Shown: piece after piece, positions 9,779 to 20,666 of the stretch
How positions within the stretch are numbered: the first letter of the stretch is position 1
Layout: every line of letters starts with the position of its first letter
Source of the DNA: Isoperla grammatica
Taxonomy: Eukaryota > Arthropoda > Insecta > Plecoptera > Perlodidae
NCBI GenBank assembly: GCA_945910005.1
Contig: CAMDTW010000510.1
Span: 1 to 64,000, forward strand
Direction: 5' to 3'
DNA length: 64,000 nucleotides
The notes under the pieces: model-generated
Seen by the model: only the letters and a program-made list of their open reading frames with translations
Databases searched by the model: none
Told to the model about the DNA's origin: nothing
Position numbers and translations under genes: made by a program

Positions 9779-10796
9779 GTTATTATTTTTATAAAAACAG
9801 AATTGTACCTTTCCTATTTTAAGTTCATGTCTCATAAACTTTCCTTGGCTCAAGGTAGGTACGTCCATTAGAGCCAAAAGCTCTTCTAACTGAGAGTAGC
9901 CGATACCAATGGACAGAGACCCCCAAACAGCAGCGTCGTTGATTGTGTCCTTTTTGTCTAGCCGTTCAGTGGAAACCCGGTACTCTCGGCCACATGTTTT
10001 ACACTGGTGCACTAGGATAGACGCGAGACCACATTTTACCTCACGCACTAACTCAAATTTGCCATACGTGCACGTGGTCGGGTGTGAGGCCATAAGGATG
10101 TATTGCTGAGCCACGTATCCTAAATCTACAATGCGATAACCTGAAATTATAGGCTTCGTCATTGGCTCACCACCAATATCGATGTCGTCCTCTGTAACTA
10201 GCAAGGGTCCCAGATCTTCATCTGGTCCCCATTGTTGGGGCATATTATTGGGCTCATTACATTCGGGCACTTCTTGCTGTGTGTCAGTCCTATAAAATAA
10301 TACAATAATCTTTACATAACACTAATGAAACAATACTTATACAAGTAAGCTGTCCCGTAGGGGAACAGCCATCTAACAGTGGTGTATTGAGGCCGTAACG
10401 TCGCTCTGGTACTTATTTTCGAGCCCGAACGACATCCCACCACTTTTTATTCTAATATTTTAATGGTTCGGTGGTCCAAACATGAGTGATGATATCGATA
10501 AACGCACAGTAAATGCAGATATTTTCCGGGGGGGGGGGGGGGGGGGGCGAAATCACCATCGTTCGTGTTAGTGTGTTACAATAGTTACGTGATGCGTTTC
10601 GGCACTTTTTTTGGCAATACACCACTGATAAAGATATAAGCATACACTCTTACCTCGAGTTATCCAAGTGTTGTTCATCACCGTCACAGTTGTGGAGTAT
10701 TGATAACTCAGGACCTTCTCTCTTCTTTTGTTTGCAAGCCTTTGCTGCTTTGGCCCGTTTGTTGCGTTTCTTATTACGCCCTCTTTCACGACCCAT
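6923..10796 (-). CDS. Mutator-like transposase / YqaJ nuclease fusion gene (883 aa, 7 exons)
   Basis: Exons on the minus strand: 10796-10654, 10289-9809, 9522-9349, 9191-8592, 8507-7911, 7649-7248, 7177-6923. They add to 2652 nt with no stop or frame conflict. Residues 1-48 are a basic tail (MGRERGRNKKRNKRAK). Residues 90-470 fit the Mutator-like transposase domain of invertebrate proteins: GYRIVDL at 98, CKTC at 144, DGGWAHRS at 248, GDGDSS at 343, ECANH at 367. Residues 640-840 fit a YqaJ-type exonuclease: RLTASNFG near 645, a helix with NESKAIEAY near 688, GASPDG at 719, VEVK at 732, YWFQIQGQ at 772. The D, E and K of the PD-(D/E)XK core are present. Either a living transposon gene or a domesticated one; no TIRs were found. 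Biochemical activity is inference. Confidence 0.8.
7248..7649 (-). CDS. Mutator-YqaJ gene, exon 6 (YqaJ catalytic core)
   Basis: Acceptor ttttttag, donor GAG/GTGTGTG, 134 codons in phase 0. Contains PYLGASPDGLV, GLVEVKC and HYWFQIQGQL, the catalytic aspartate, the E-x-K pair and the Y-x-x-Q motif of this nuclease family. Confidence 0.8.
7911..8507 (-). CDS. Mutator-YqaJ gene, exon 5 (linker and start of nuclease)
   Basis: Acceptor tttatag, donor CAG/GTACTG, 199 codons in phase 0. It holds IQRLATNLGNKADKL, a basic nuclear-localisation-like stretch (RPKRRK), an acidic coiled part, then RWMEARRNRLTASNFG, the opening motif of YqaJ-type nucleases. Confidence 0.75.
8590..8591 (-). other. GC-AG intron donor in the Mutator-YqaJ gene
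   Basis: The minus strand reads AAGAG/GCAAGT at the end of exon 4. Only this GC donor keeps the reading frame and joins TVWKE to IQRLATN. The context AG/GCAAGT is the known consensus for GC-AG introns. Confidence 0.7.
8592..9191 (-). CDS. Mutator-YqaJ gene, exon 4 (GDGDSS motif)
   Basis: Acceptor tttacag, exactly 200 codons in phase 0. Carries a CxxC pair and histidines (YCYACARAK, HECYLNY), KWMVGDGDSSVYARI and ECANHVIRCYKDNL, all in the order usual for Mutator-like transposase domains. The exon is followed by GCAAGT rather than GT, making a GC-AG intron. Confidence 0.78.
9281..9298. repeat. Run of 17-18 G in an intron
   Basis: An unbroken G tract in intron 3 of the Mutator-YqaJ gene, so C-rich in the transcript. 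A similar tract lies in intron 1 near 10530-10548. Confidence 0.9.
9349..9522 (-). CDS. Mutator-YqaJ gene, exon 3 (DGGW motif)
   Basis: Acceptor ttttag, donor AGTG/GTATGT, phase 0 at both ends, 58 codons. Ends with IVDGGWAHRSYGHGFKSTSG, the conserved first catalytic-type aspartate block of the family. The next intron is only 157 bp and holds a run of 17-18 G. Confidence 0.75.
9541..9790. repeat. AT / ATT microsatellite in an intron
   Basis: Irregular ATA/TAT repeats turn into a pure ATT run from 9686 to 9778 inside intron 2. The protein read from it is meaningless poly-Asn. Confidence 0.95.
9809..10289 (-). CDS. Mutator-YqaJ gene, exon 2 (transposase N-terminal part)
   Basis: Acceptor tttatag, donor AAAG/GTACAA. 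It begins in phase 2 and ends in phase 0, giving residues 48-208. It contains an acidic stretch, GYRIVDLGYVAQQ, and a CKTCG pair that resembles the zinc-binding part of Mutator-like domains. The following intron carries a 250-bp AT/ATT microsatellite. Confidence 0.75.
10654..10796 (-). CDS. Mutator-YqaJ gene, exon 1
   Basis: Encodes residues 1-47 plus two bases. The start is the ATG at 10796, whose MGRERGRNKKRNK opening is a typical basic N terminus. An upstream in-frame ATG at 10838 would add 14 hydrophobic/cysteine residues of less likely use. Donor is AG/GTAAGA. Confidence 0.7.
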
Positions 10797-11484
10797 TGCC
10801 GAACAAAACACGCACACGTTCAAATCGCGAGACAACAATTATAATTTGACTTACAATCTAAATTTATAACATTATGCACAACACCAATATCTCATGTAGA
10901 TATAGCTGTGCAATGTGTAACGAAAACAATAATACTTATAATGTACAACACACAATTGCACAGTTTGCACTACCGAAATGATTTACACAATGCAGGTTCA
11001 CTCGTAAAATTGACTGTAAAATAATCGAACACAACACACTTCTTATGACAGTCGTAACAAGAACGCAAGATATACTATGAACTACGCAGCCTATGAATTC
11101 ATCATATTATCGTACGTTATTTCAAAGAAAGCGTTCTAGCTGCAGGTAGACCCTCTCAAAGCAAGAACAAGTCAGTGAATGAAGCATGAACACGAATTGC
11201 CCCGAAAATTATTTTGCATCTAGTGTCCATTAGTCCCTGATATCATTCGCATTCCATTCAGTAATAGGTAAGCGTCCGACCCGCCTGATCGGCTACAAGA
11301 TATGAAACAAAGAAGGTGTTGTTGACTACCACACGGACCACGCTCCCGCTTCTTACACACTAGGGGGCTCTCCTAAGTTTTCCAGCAATTAAAACGGTAT
11401 TGACCGAGGCGGTTGTTTTGTAGCACGGCATATTTGTTCTACATATTATAAACTATTACAATTAACAAAAGCCATAATTATTAA
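10797..11484. other. Upstream region of the Mutator-YqaJ gene
   Basis: AT-rich, no ORF of note. It should hold the promoter and 5' leader, but I see no convincing TATA box or TIR that can be paired with sequence beyond 6923. Confidence 0.4.
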
Positions 11485-11695
11485 ATAAGTAAATACATTT
11501 GTATAATTATAGTCCACCCACTCAGTAAAAAACTGGTTTTCTGTGGGCGACATTTATATAATTTATAATGTGCGTGACTGTGATTGAAGTCAACATTCAA
11601 AGTAAAACAAACATATATCCCGAACCGGGAATCGAGCACAGGTAATTCGGCATTAGAAGCCACAATAAACCCCACATACCAACGAGACACACGGT
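11485..11695 (-). repeat. tRNA-derived SINE
   Basis: On the minus strand a tRNA-like head begins near 11692 (tctcgttggtatgtgg, A-box region), passes a cttctaa anticodon-loop-like word as in tRNA-Arg(UCU), and ends in gctcgattcccggttcggg, a good B box and T arm. The body then carries the segment shared with 6760-6860 and an A/T-rich tail. The likely Pol III origin is inferred from these boxes. Confidence 0.65.
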
Positions 11696-12320
11696 GTTGC
11701 GTTGGTGTCTAATGACATTATCTCAAAAATCAAAACACGATAATTTTAGTCTACGTGTGTACGTCTGTACTTAATTAGATAAACCGTGCATGTTGGTGCG
11801 TGCGAGCAGATACATTGTTACGAATAACTTGTATCAGTGCATTGTTAACCTCATTATTAATTCACCAAACAAGAATGGCATGTTGAGTTCACAACTTCAA
11901 AGTAATGCGTTTTTTGTGATTGAGTGTTTTATAGCAAAGAACTGTCTGCATTATCTTATTTATGAAGTTGTGGCCGTATTTGGACGATTCAAACACAGAA
12001 ACGTGTTGGTTTTTATTCAAGGAACCAAAATAACAGGTTAAAAGTTGAAAAATAAATAATCTGAAGATGTTTTATGTTTTACTATAGATAATTACCGTAT
12101 CAGTAGACATTTTGACAGGTATCATTTACGAGCAGTCGCTCAGACAGACCGCGCAATCAGAGGGTACACCGATAAGATTACACGCTCGGCCTTGTATGCG
12201 CCGACGAGCCGTTGAAGTAAAGCTGATTAGACAGTTTGTATTATTTGAAACACCCGGCCAAGTAGCAGAGGACCGCCCCAAGGACTACGCTGACCAATCA
12301 ACGAACAGCAACACCTAGTG
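11696..12320. other. No feature recognised
   Basis: Short frames only. No domain, TIR or tandem repeat seen. Confidence 0.4.
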
Positions 12321-12461
12321 CTATCTTCCACAACAACCCTGAACTATTATAGTTTCTTTGGTCGTCAACAGATGGCAGTCACACAGAAAAAAACCGACGC
12401 CAGCGCGGTGCAGTGAGAAAACTTGTCCCTCACGGTGAAAAAACGCCCTTAAGAAATTTCT

Positions 12462-12782
12462 TGACCATTTGTATAGATTATCGGGTGTTTTTACATCATT
12501 CAGTTTTTTGATAAGAATTTCCCGGTCTACTAGATCAAATGCTGCTTTGAAGTCGATGTATACTACTAGTGTGGATAATTTCTTGTTAAATCCTTCTTTC
12601 ACTTCCTGTTGTAGGTATGCTACTTGATCCAGAGTTGATCTGTTCTTCCTGAATCCTGCTTGGTCTTTAGTTATGATATTGTTTGATTCCAGGTATATTG
12701 TTAGCCGGTGGTTAACCATTCTTTCCATTAATTTTGCCATCATTGATGTTAGAGAGATGGGTCTGTAATCAATCATGGGTCT
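12462..12782 (-). pseudogene. Reverse-transcriptase fragment of a non-LTR retrotransposon
   Basis: About 105 codons starting DYRPISLTSMMAKLMERM, with DQAGFRKNRSTLDQ and YIDFKAAFDLVDRE, the first RT blocks of Jockey/I-like LINEs. It stops before the catalytic YADD block and lacks endonuclease, so it is truncated at both ends. The frame continues past 12462 into unrelated sequence. Confidence 0.75.
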
Positions 12783-12972
12783 GTTGTCAGTTGTAGGGCT
12801 GGGAGAAAACAGTTAATTTTGTTAACGTTTATTTTTCAAAATATTTCCCGTTTAAACATAACACCCCTCCTATTCACAAAATGATAACAAAAAAATGAGT
12901 TATAATGTTCACGAAAAAACAAGTTCAACAAAATAACACGGTTCATTTACTATAAAATTCATTGTTGATTAT

Positions 12973-13128
12973 TGTGAAGTACTGGGATTATTATTTAAAA
13001 ATTACAATATGTTCTTCGCATAGCTCACACACACGGCTCCAACAACAAAACCGTCACTAACCAAACAAAACCTTCCATTTCTTCAACATTTGAAATCACT
13101 TGTTGCCCCCACCGCCAACGCGATGTGA
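12973..13128 (-). mobile_element. 3' LTR (partial) of the Gypsy element
   Basis: Matches 17204-17360 with one single-base indel and almost no substitutions. The shared part runs from tgtgaagtactggg to gcgatgtga. Upstream sequence of the LTR is missing here because the internal deletion that removed integrase ends inside it. Confidence 0.85.
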
Positions 13129-16100
13129 TGTGTGTGACGCGATGTTCAACCTGGCGAGCCATACCGTCCCAGTAAAAACGCTGACGTAACTTGCCTAGGG
13201 TTTTGATGTAGCCTAAATGTGAGCCGCCTGCCGGACAATCATGCGCATTATACATAATCTGCACTTTCAGATGTTCAGGAATTACCAACAATTTAGTAGG
13301 CACATTGACTGCAAAGTTCTTTTTATACAGCACCCCATTCTCTAACACATAGCTCCTAGTTTGCCGACGAATCTGGGAAGTAGCCTTGTCAGGCTCAGAC
13401 ATTGCCTCAACCAACTCAACCAACGTAGGGTCTGCCGCCTGCTCTCGTTCCATGTCGTCCACCGTAACCGGGAGTGTCATAATCTCCATTTCGCTCTCGA
13501 CATCATCAGGCTCAAAACCACCCTCTGGCAACATACGACTCAAACAATCAGCATCTAGGTGTTTTTTCCCTGACTTACACGATCTCAATCTGATGATCCA
13601 AGAGATAAATGCTCCATCGGGCTAGACGACCACCTCTCTCACTATTCTTTCGAAGGAAACACAAGGCACAGTGATCAGTAACAACTTGAAATGGCCTCCC
13701 CCAGAGGAAATGACGAAAGTATTTGACACTCCAGACTATAGCGAGACATTCCAGCTCGGTAATCCCATAAACCTTCTCTGCCTTGGACAAACGACGTGAC
13801 GCGTAACCAATTGGATTCCACTCAGAATCAAATTGTTGCAAAATTATTGCTCCCAACCCCTCCCTTGAGGCATCAGTACGTAGCTGCGTAGGTGCACTAT
13901 CTGAAAAATGTTTCAGAATTGGAGTTGAAAGAAGTTTAGCTTGTAACGTACGAAAAGCAGATTCCTGTTCTGGCCCCCAAGTGAACTTAACCTGTTTCTT
14001 TGTCAGATCCGTTAGGGGTGCACAAATTCTACTAAAGTTTTCAATGAACTTTCGATAGTAAGAAGCGAGCCCAATGAATGATCGAACTTGCTTATTTTTC
14101 CGAGGAACTGGAAAATTTAGCACTGCTTGAATCGTTTCAGGATTGGAAGAAACCCCCTCAGCACTAACAATGTGACCTAACATCTTAATTTGGCCATAAC
14201 CAAACGAACATTTTTCTGGGTTAAGAGTAAGCCGAGCGGCACGAAAACGTTGTAACACGAGCTCTAACCGTAACAGGTGTTCGATAAAATCCTTTCCCAT
14301 GCACAACACATCATCAAGATAGCACACACAAGCTGACCACTTTAACCCTGCTAGCACTTTATCCATGGTAGCTTGAAACAAGGCCGGAGCAGTTGAAATA
14401 CCAAACGGCAACACTTAAAATTTGAACAGTCCCATACAACACGCAAAGCTACAGATTTTCTTCGCCTTAGACGTTAAAGGAAGCTGCCAAAATCCCGAAG
14501 CCAGATCAAGGGATGAAAACACAGTACACCCATTCAAACACGCTAACAAGTCCTCCGCATTCACTGAAGGATAGCTAAAAGTCTTCAACTGGAGGTTAAG
14601 ACGACGAAAGTCAACAACCACTCTCATCTTGCCATTCTTCTTCTTAACCAACACAATTGGACTTGCCCACTCAGATGTAGAGGGAGTTATCACCCCTGCA
14701 TTCAACATATCCTCTATGTGCGTCCGTATGACATCACACTCTCCTGGACTCACCCGATAGGGTTGCATATGAACCGGGGTGGGATTCTTAAGCTCGACAT
14801 CACAATCCCCCAAGTTACACCGCCCTATCAGGTCAGAGGACCATGCAAATACGTCATGATAACTCGTAAGTAAATCAAGTAAACACTTACGCTCCTCAAC
14901 AGGCATATCCTTATTCACATCGAGTGATGCAATGTCCGTCAACACATCCCTCGTAGCCTCCTGACCCTCAACAACACAAACCGCCGACTCCTGGATTTTG
15001 TCGATACCTGACTCGCTGCCCAAGATCTCAACGTCTTCCAACGTACCCAATACTGTCCGTGCATAGAGTACAACAGCCTGTGTGGACACATTAGTGATGG
15101 GCAAAACTCCCGCACCCACTTTGTACAACAACACGGCAGGCACAATCAAACCTTTCTGACATAACAAAGAAGTAACAGGCTCGAAAATGCTAGCACCTGG
15201 CAAACCAGCGTCGGTAACAACAAACTCTACTATGCCTGTCTTACCTGGGCTGATAGTGACCTCCTTAGACACAACCACTTTCAATGGTTCGATCTCCACA
15301 ACATCAACATGTGCCATAAATGCACACAATTCCTCGTCCAACAGCTTCGTAACACTGGGCTCATCCCCTCCAAACGACACCTGCACACACTCTCCGCTCA
15401 CGTGCAACAAAATACATTCCGAATGATAGTCAATAATAACATTAAAAAGGTGGCAAAAATCGTTGCCCAACAAACAATCTACCGACACACCGTCAACTAC
15501 AATAAATGACATAGACAGGGTCCTACCCCCCACAGTAATGTTGACATCACCGACGCGACCCACTACTCGTAACGACGAGTTATCTGCTGTCCGCAGCACT
15601 AAGCCCTCCACCGGCTGAATTAGTAGATCTCGAACATAGTCGCTATTTATACATGACACACCTGCCCCGGAATCTACCAGTGTACTTAAGACAACTCTAT
15701 CCAGTCCCACAGGGACACGCAAAGCCCCAAATGTAGGAATGACCACGACATCGACACGAGTACCTGACTCGACGCACTGCACTCCCGTCAACACGCCACT
15801 CTCCGTCTCCCCAGACACTTCTCGTGAAGCATCCAGACCATCCACGCTCAGCGACAGAGGTACTTCATTCCCCGACGACCCCTTGGTAATAATTGAAGTA
15901 TACAACTGCGGAAAGTCCCGCAAATAACGACGACGATGTACCATGCGCACACGCCCAACACGACAACGATACTGAATGTGTCCTAATCGACCACAGATCC
16001 AACATGTAGGAACATGCGACCAGTGGCGTTGACCTGTGTCCAGATCACCACTCGACGCAGTTGACGAGGCCTCGGCTGTACAAGCAGCCTCCAGCTCAGC

Positions 16101-17204
16101 ACACACCTGCTGCTGCGCCTTCTTCCGTGCCGCACAATAGCGCTCCATATGGCCTGGGCGCCGACAAAAATAACAGACTGGGGTACCATTCACTCCTCGT
16201 AAGTTAGGACGCGTAGCTGAAACTGGGGCCCCCATTCGTCCCTCTTGTCCAAGAGCCGCAGACTGTAACCCCTGCACCTGCTCCTTTAACGCTCCTATCT
16301 CCTGCGCCATCCCCTTGATCAGAGTGACCAAGTCATCCTCAGGCACCGCGACACTCGACGACGACGAAGCCCTCGTCCGTTCGTGACCTGTCCAGGCCTG
16401 TCTTGGGCGGAATGCATAATGCTGCCCTGGTCCGGCAGAAGCCACCGATACGGGAGCAATCACAGCCTGAGTTATCTGAGCATCCTCCACGGCCGAATCC
16501 AACTCCTCCTGTTCCTGAAGCTCAATATCCTCTAACTCTGTGAGACGATCTAACAACTCATCGACAGTTAGAAACGACACTCCGACCAGCCCGCGAGCCA
16601 TACCGGCCCTTAGACCCCCTTTTACCCAATCCACTCGATCCGCGTTGGACATGCGGGCATTAACGTGGTCGCACAGGGCCACCTTCGCAAAAACATAGGT
16701 CGAGACAGCCTCCCCGACTCCTTGTTTACGATCAGCAAGTTTCTGCATCCACTGATGTCGAGACTGCGACCGAGAACCCCAGGTTTTGATGAACAAATCC
16801 CGTAAGGAATTCCAAAGAAGGGGCTCCGATACAGGAGGATCGCCAGCCGTGGTTTTCAAACGTCGTCGTTCAAGGGCGTTAAACCAATCAAGCTGAGGAC
16901 CCCTCAAAAAGCAAGAAAAACCCAACACTTTCCTCACGTCCGTCCAACCATTGGCTCTAGCTCCACGCTCGTACCGTAACACCCAGTTTTCTGCCCGCTC
17001 AACCTGCGAGTTAAAAATCGTAAACTGAACCGCCATTGTCATCTCAGTATGATCTCCTGTCTGATTTCTTGTCTGGTCTCCGGTCTCTCCATCTGGGGTT
17101 GCTACTGGCCTAGGACACGGTTCAGGTAGAATATCGTCTGTGAGTTTACTTACAGATCTTAATTGGCGTTGTAATCTGCTTTGTGTACCCGGCGCCTCCA
17201 CCAT
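13129..17204 (-). pseudogene. Ty3/Gypsy gag-pol, broken
   Basis: One frame runs 929 codons from 17204: a Gag matrix/capsid-like part, two CCHC knuckles (CYFCRRPGHMERYC near residue 340, CWICGRLGHIQYRC near 398), an aspartic protease motif (LVDSGAGVS near 508) and RT up to DLASGFWQLP. A TAA at 14412-14414 interrupts RT. The same frame then continues with VLPFGISTAPALF, YLDD and RNase H (RTDASREGLGA). A frameshift near 13580 leads into chromodomain-less linker and an H2C2-type integrase head (GGSHLGYIKTLGKLRQRFYW). The catalytic integrase core is absent; sequence passes straight into the LTR. Single-ORF gag-pol is typical of some Metaviridae lineages. Confidence 0.85.
17186..17203 (-). other. 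Primer binding site of the Gypsy element
   Basis: Minus strand TGGTGGAGGCGCCGGGTA directly follows the LTR end ...CTTCACA. The TGG opening and position mark a primer binding site; I cannot name the tRNA with confidence. It overlaps the first codons of the long ORF. Confidence 0.65.
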
Positions 17205-17395
17205 GTGAAGTACTGGGATTATTTATTTAAAAATTACAATATGTTCTTCGCATAGCTCACACACACGGCTCCAACAACAAAACCGTCACTAACCAAACAA
17301 AACCTTCCATTTCTTCAACATTTGAAATCACTTGTTGCCCCCACCGCCAACGCGATGTGACAATATTCCCCAACTTTGTGTCCAACTGTCCACAG
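17204..17395 (-). mobile_element. 5' LTR of the Gypsy element, interrupted
   Basis: 17204-17360 is the part shared with the 3' LTR. Sequence to 17395, and probably 22712-22729 beyond the inserted hAT element, should be the rest of the LTR, since the hAT target duplication GTCCACAG straddles it and the LTR-like end gactccacaca follows on the far side. That extension is inferred. Confidence 0.65.
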
Positions 17396-18159
17396 CAGTG
17401 GCGGCTCGTGGTATAAAATAATAGGGAGGCCAGGACAATCCAAGAAAGATCGAATATGGAAGCAATAGAAATTAGTGGTAGTTCAGGGGGATTTGGGGGG
17501 CGAGCCCCCCAGTTTGCCCCGCAGGTTGATTTTTTTTAAACTGCATTTTTCTACGTTGTTTTAGGTGTTATAATGTGATTGTGGGTGTGGATTTAAGTGG
17601 CCGGATTTAAGTTGACGACACTTGCCATTAACCATAACAATCTCTATACCATAGGCCTAACGAACAAAACTCGCGATTTTCCCCTCCATCCCTTTAGTAG
17701 AGCAGCAAAGTGTATCTCGTAGGCTATTCGTGGAAGAGTATAGCGGTAAATGGAATTATGCAAAGGCGTGTATAACAATGTTTTTGGACCAGGGTTACAT
17801 CGGCGGAATAAATGCAGACGGCGTCAGTGGCGCCGCGACGCCACCTGACGCCATCACACGACGCCACCGAACGTTTTGGCTTATAACATTTACACCGTTC
17901 GTCCTACAGAAAAAAACTAACGAGATTTCTCGTTCAGTTTTTAAATACAAATCGATTGATATCAATAACGATATGACTAGATGAGCGTAGCGAAGCAGAG
18001 AGGATCTCTCATTTGAACTCGATCGGCGCTTTGTCTCTGTGTGTACAAAGGTTTTTCGTCGCGCACAGATCAAACGGCTTAACGGATTTTGATGAAATTT
18101 TAAGTCAACCCTCGTGATTACTAATCTAGATGCTGATAAAATCAGCAAAATAAGTGTAG

Positions 18160-18990
18160 ATGCCAACCTACAAAAAATTAGTTAGTGCATAATATCGAGT
18201 TTTAATGTTTTGTTTGTCGCACACAGGTCAAACGGCTTGACGAATTTGGCTGAAATTTTAAGTCAACATTTTTGTAACTTTTAAACTAGACGTTTTTAAC
18301 AAAACCAGAAAAATCCGTGAAGTTTCCAACCTACAAAAAATTAATTAGTGAAAAATCAAGTTTTAATCTTTTTCTTCTAAAACTAATAGACAGATTTAAA
18401 TATTTTTTTAGATTTATTTCCAAAATAACAATGTCAATGCGTGGTAGAATGTTAGAAGTTGTAACTTTAACCGCCATTTTGTAAAAAAATATTATTTTGT
18501 TACTGTGCAAAAGTTTGTTCCTCGCGCACAGGTCTAATGGTTTGACGGATTTGGTTGAAAGTTTTTTGGTTGAAAGTTTTAGTAAACACTCGTGACCACT
18601 ACACTAGTCTATAAGATGTTAGTAACATAACCAGCAAAATCCGTGAAGATGCCAACCTACAAAAAAATAATTTCTGAAACAAACCTGATTTTTTGTGATT
18701 TTTTTTATTGAAACATACGTCGGATGTTGATAATTTTTTATAATGGTAAGCGCAATAATGGTGTCAACACATGACACAAGTTTTCGAATTGTTTTGTTAA
18801 CCGCCATCTTGTTACCAAATATTGTTTATTTACGGCAATATATTATCCAATTTTCAACTTTCTTGCTATAATAACTGTACCCCCGTTTGGGCCCTGGGTA
18901 AAATTTGGCCCAGGTTATACCTCTGCCGATTGTAAGAGGCGAGAAAATAAGGGCCTCCTTTCCCTGTCATCCAAGGAGAATTAAAAACAC
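18160..18990 (+). repeat. Left inverted arm with internal modules
   Basis: Pairs with 21655-22470 in reverse complement. It contains repeated modules with the words cgcacaggtcaaacggcttgac, accagaaaaatccgtgaag and gccaacctacaaaaaatta. A further, more diverged module lies outside the arm at 18040-18175. The arm ends in the segment cccgtttgggccctggg...gtaagaggcgagaaaa, also found at 45113-45190. Confidence 0.8.
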
Positions 18991-20658
18991 GCATACCTAA
19001 CCATCATGATAAGACGTATTAGGTGCTGACGGGAGCGTGTGCGTTTGGTAGGGCCACCCTAGCCGAACAGGTCGAAGCCAAACGAAAGGAAATGATAATA
19101 TGTAAATGCTTTGTTTGATTCATTGAAAAAAATCGCTCATCTTTCAACGCAGACCTTTTTCCTTGTCAGTAAATAATTTTGATATGTTATGTCGTTACAA
19201 CGCTACAAAACCAAAATTTTAAAGTAATGTGTGCTATTGGCAGTCACTGTCTTGGGGAGGTACCTTCCGAGCCGGTAAAATTATATTCGTTATGTCCCTG
19301 TTTCTTAAATACCTGTATACGTTGGTTCCTCCACGACATGGTGACCGGTGCGCGCAAATAGTGTAACCACGCATACATTAAAAAAATAATAATATTTTAT
19401 TTTCCATTCACATCTTTACACCGTTGTCTACGCACTTTCATTACTCCCCTGTTCATACTTTCTAACCATCTAACTGACCTGTAATCCTACCCTGTTTTTT
19501 GTCTAGGAGGGCACACAGTCACGTCGTCACGTGGTCACACAGTCACAGTCACGAATATTAATACTTCTAAACCTATCTACACGACATATGACAAACAGTG
19601 ATCTCCGCCACAATTGTAGGTAACGTCTGAGGGCAAGGACGAAAACATATGTATCAGGAGAGAAGATAGAAATTTGTGTTACACCTCTTGAAATAGAATC
19701 GATCGAATCATTTTTGTATCTGCTTCTTCCTGCAAACTAGCCAGATGTGTGAGAGGTGTCTTTGTGGTTTGGATTTGATCTGATCATGCTACAACTGCTT
19801 GTCTCCGATAGTCTTCACTTGCTTTTATGACTTTCGCCGCAAGATAGACTGTTCGTTCATGTTTTGTGTTAGCGTGGGCTGATGTTTCCAATAGGCGTCT
19901 TATCACTAATACGGTAGGCAACTGGAGGTTTTCCTCCTTGCTGCACTTAGCGCGTTGCCGACTTTAGTGATGAGCTTATATCATAGCTATCTATCAAAAA
20001 CAAGGTGCACTTCGGAAAATGAGCAATATTTATGTTCTATCCAGTTGAGAAAGAGAATTCGCCTGTAAAAAGAAACAACACGCTCCAAGCGGACAAAACG
20101 AGAAGCGCTAAGGTGAGGTCGTTGTCAAGATTCGCGGCGCGCTAGGAATGTTACACATCTTCACTTACCACGTTCTAGCCGTTATTGTATTGATTTTTAT
20201 GGTTTAACTTATATGACAATTGTTAGTTGGCATATCAATTATTGTTGTAAAGATGGTTTCAAAATAATATAGGTAATAGTTAACTTGTTATGACAATTCA
20301 CGCATCGGAGATGGACAGCTCTAGAAAATTGTTTTGTTTTCTCAGACTCAATTGGCAAAAAACTAATTATCGGATGTGTTCGAGAGTTCTCAAAACATGC
20401 GTAGCAGCCTTTGTAGACAATAACAAAATAAACTTTCTAGATAGAAAGTGCACTGAACGCAAATTCGTAGCATGCACTAAAATGCAAGGTGCGAATTTTC
20501 ACGGCCGAACCGCACGCCGAGACTACATATCCAATGTTATATTTGTAAAACAAATCGTTATTTATGGATGTTTACATGAATGGCTCACGGGTCTTCTACA
20601 TTGGTACAGGCTTTCATATACGTATATATCGACAGTACTGGCTGCTTAGATTTTAATA
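18991..20658. other. Spacer of the hAT-type element
   Basis: No transposase-like sequence. The longest open frame (20290-20649, plus, 119 codons) has no recognised motif. A run of cac/gtc words near 19510-19555 is a short degenerate repeat. Confidence 0.5.
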
Positions 20659-20666
20659 TAATTAAT

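Noticed and set aside
9725..9806. Poly-Asn C-terminal extension of the transposase exon
   Set aside because: It is intron sequence past a good GTACAA donor; splicing removes it.
6300..11480. TIRs of the Mutator-YqaJ gene
   Set aside because: No inverted pair of useful length was found by eye; only the direct SINE copies match.
11620..11692. True tRNA gene
   Set aside because: The A and B boxes are tRNA-like but the acceptor and D stems do not pair well; a SINE body follows, so it is called a tRNA-derived SINE.
15187..15509. Plus-strand ORFs within gag-pol
   Set aside because: They are antisense shadows of the Gypsy protease/RT frame.
12968..17365. Target-site duplication of the Gypsy element
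   Set aside because: The left flank attat has no match to the right; the right LTR is cut by another insertion, so no TSD can be claimed.
20290..20649. 119-codon ORF in the hAT spacer
   Set aside because: No motif and no similarity to a hAT transposase; left as unassigned.
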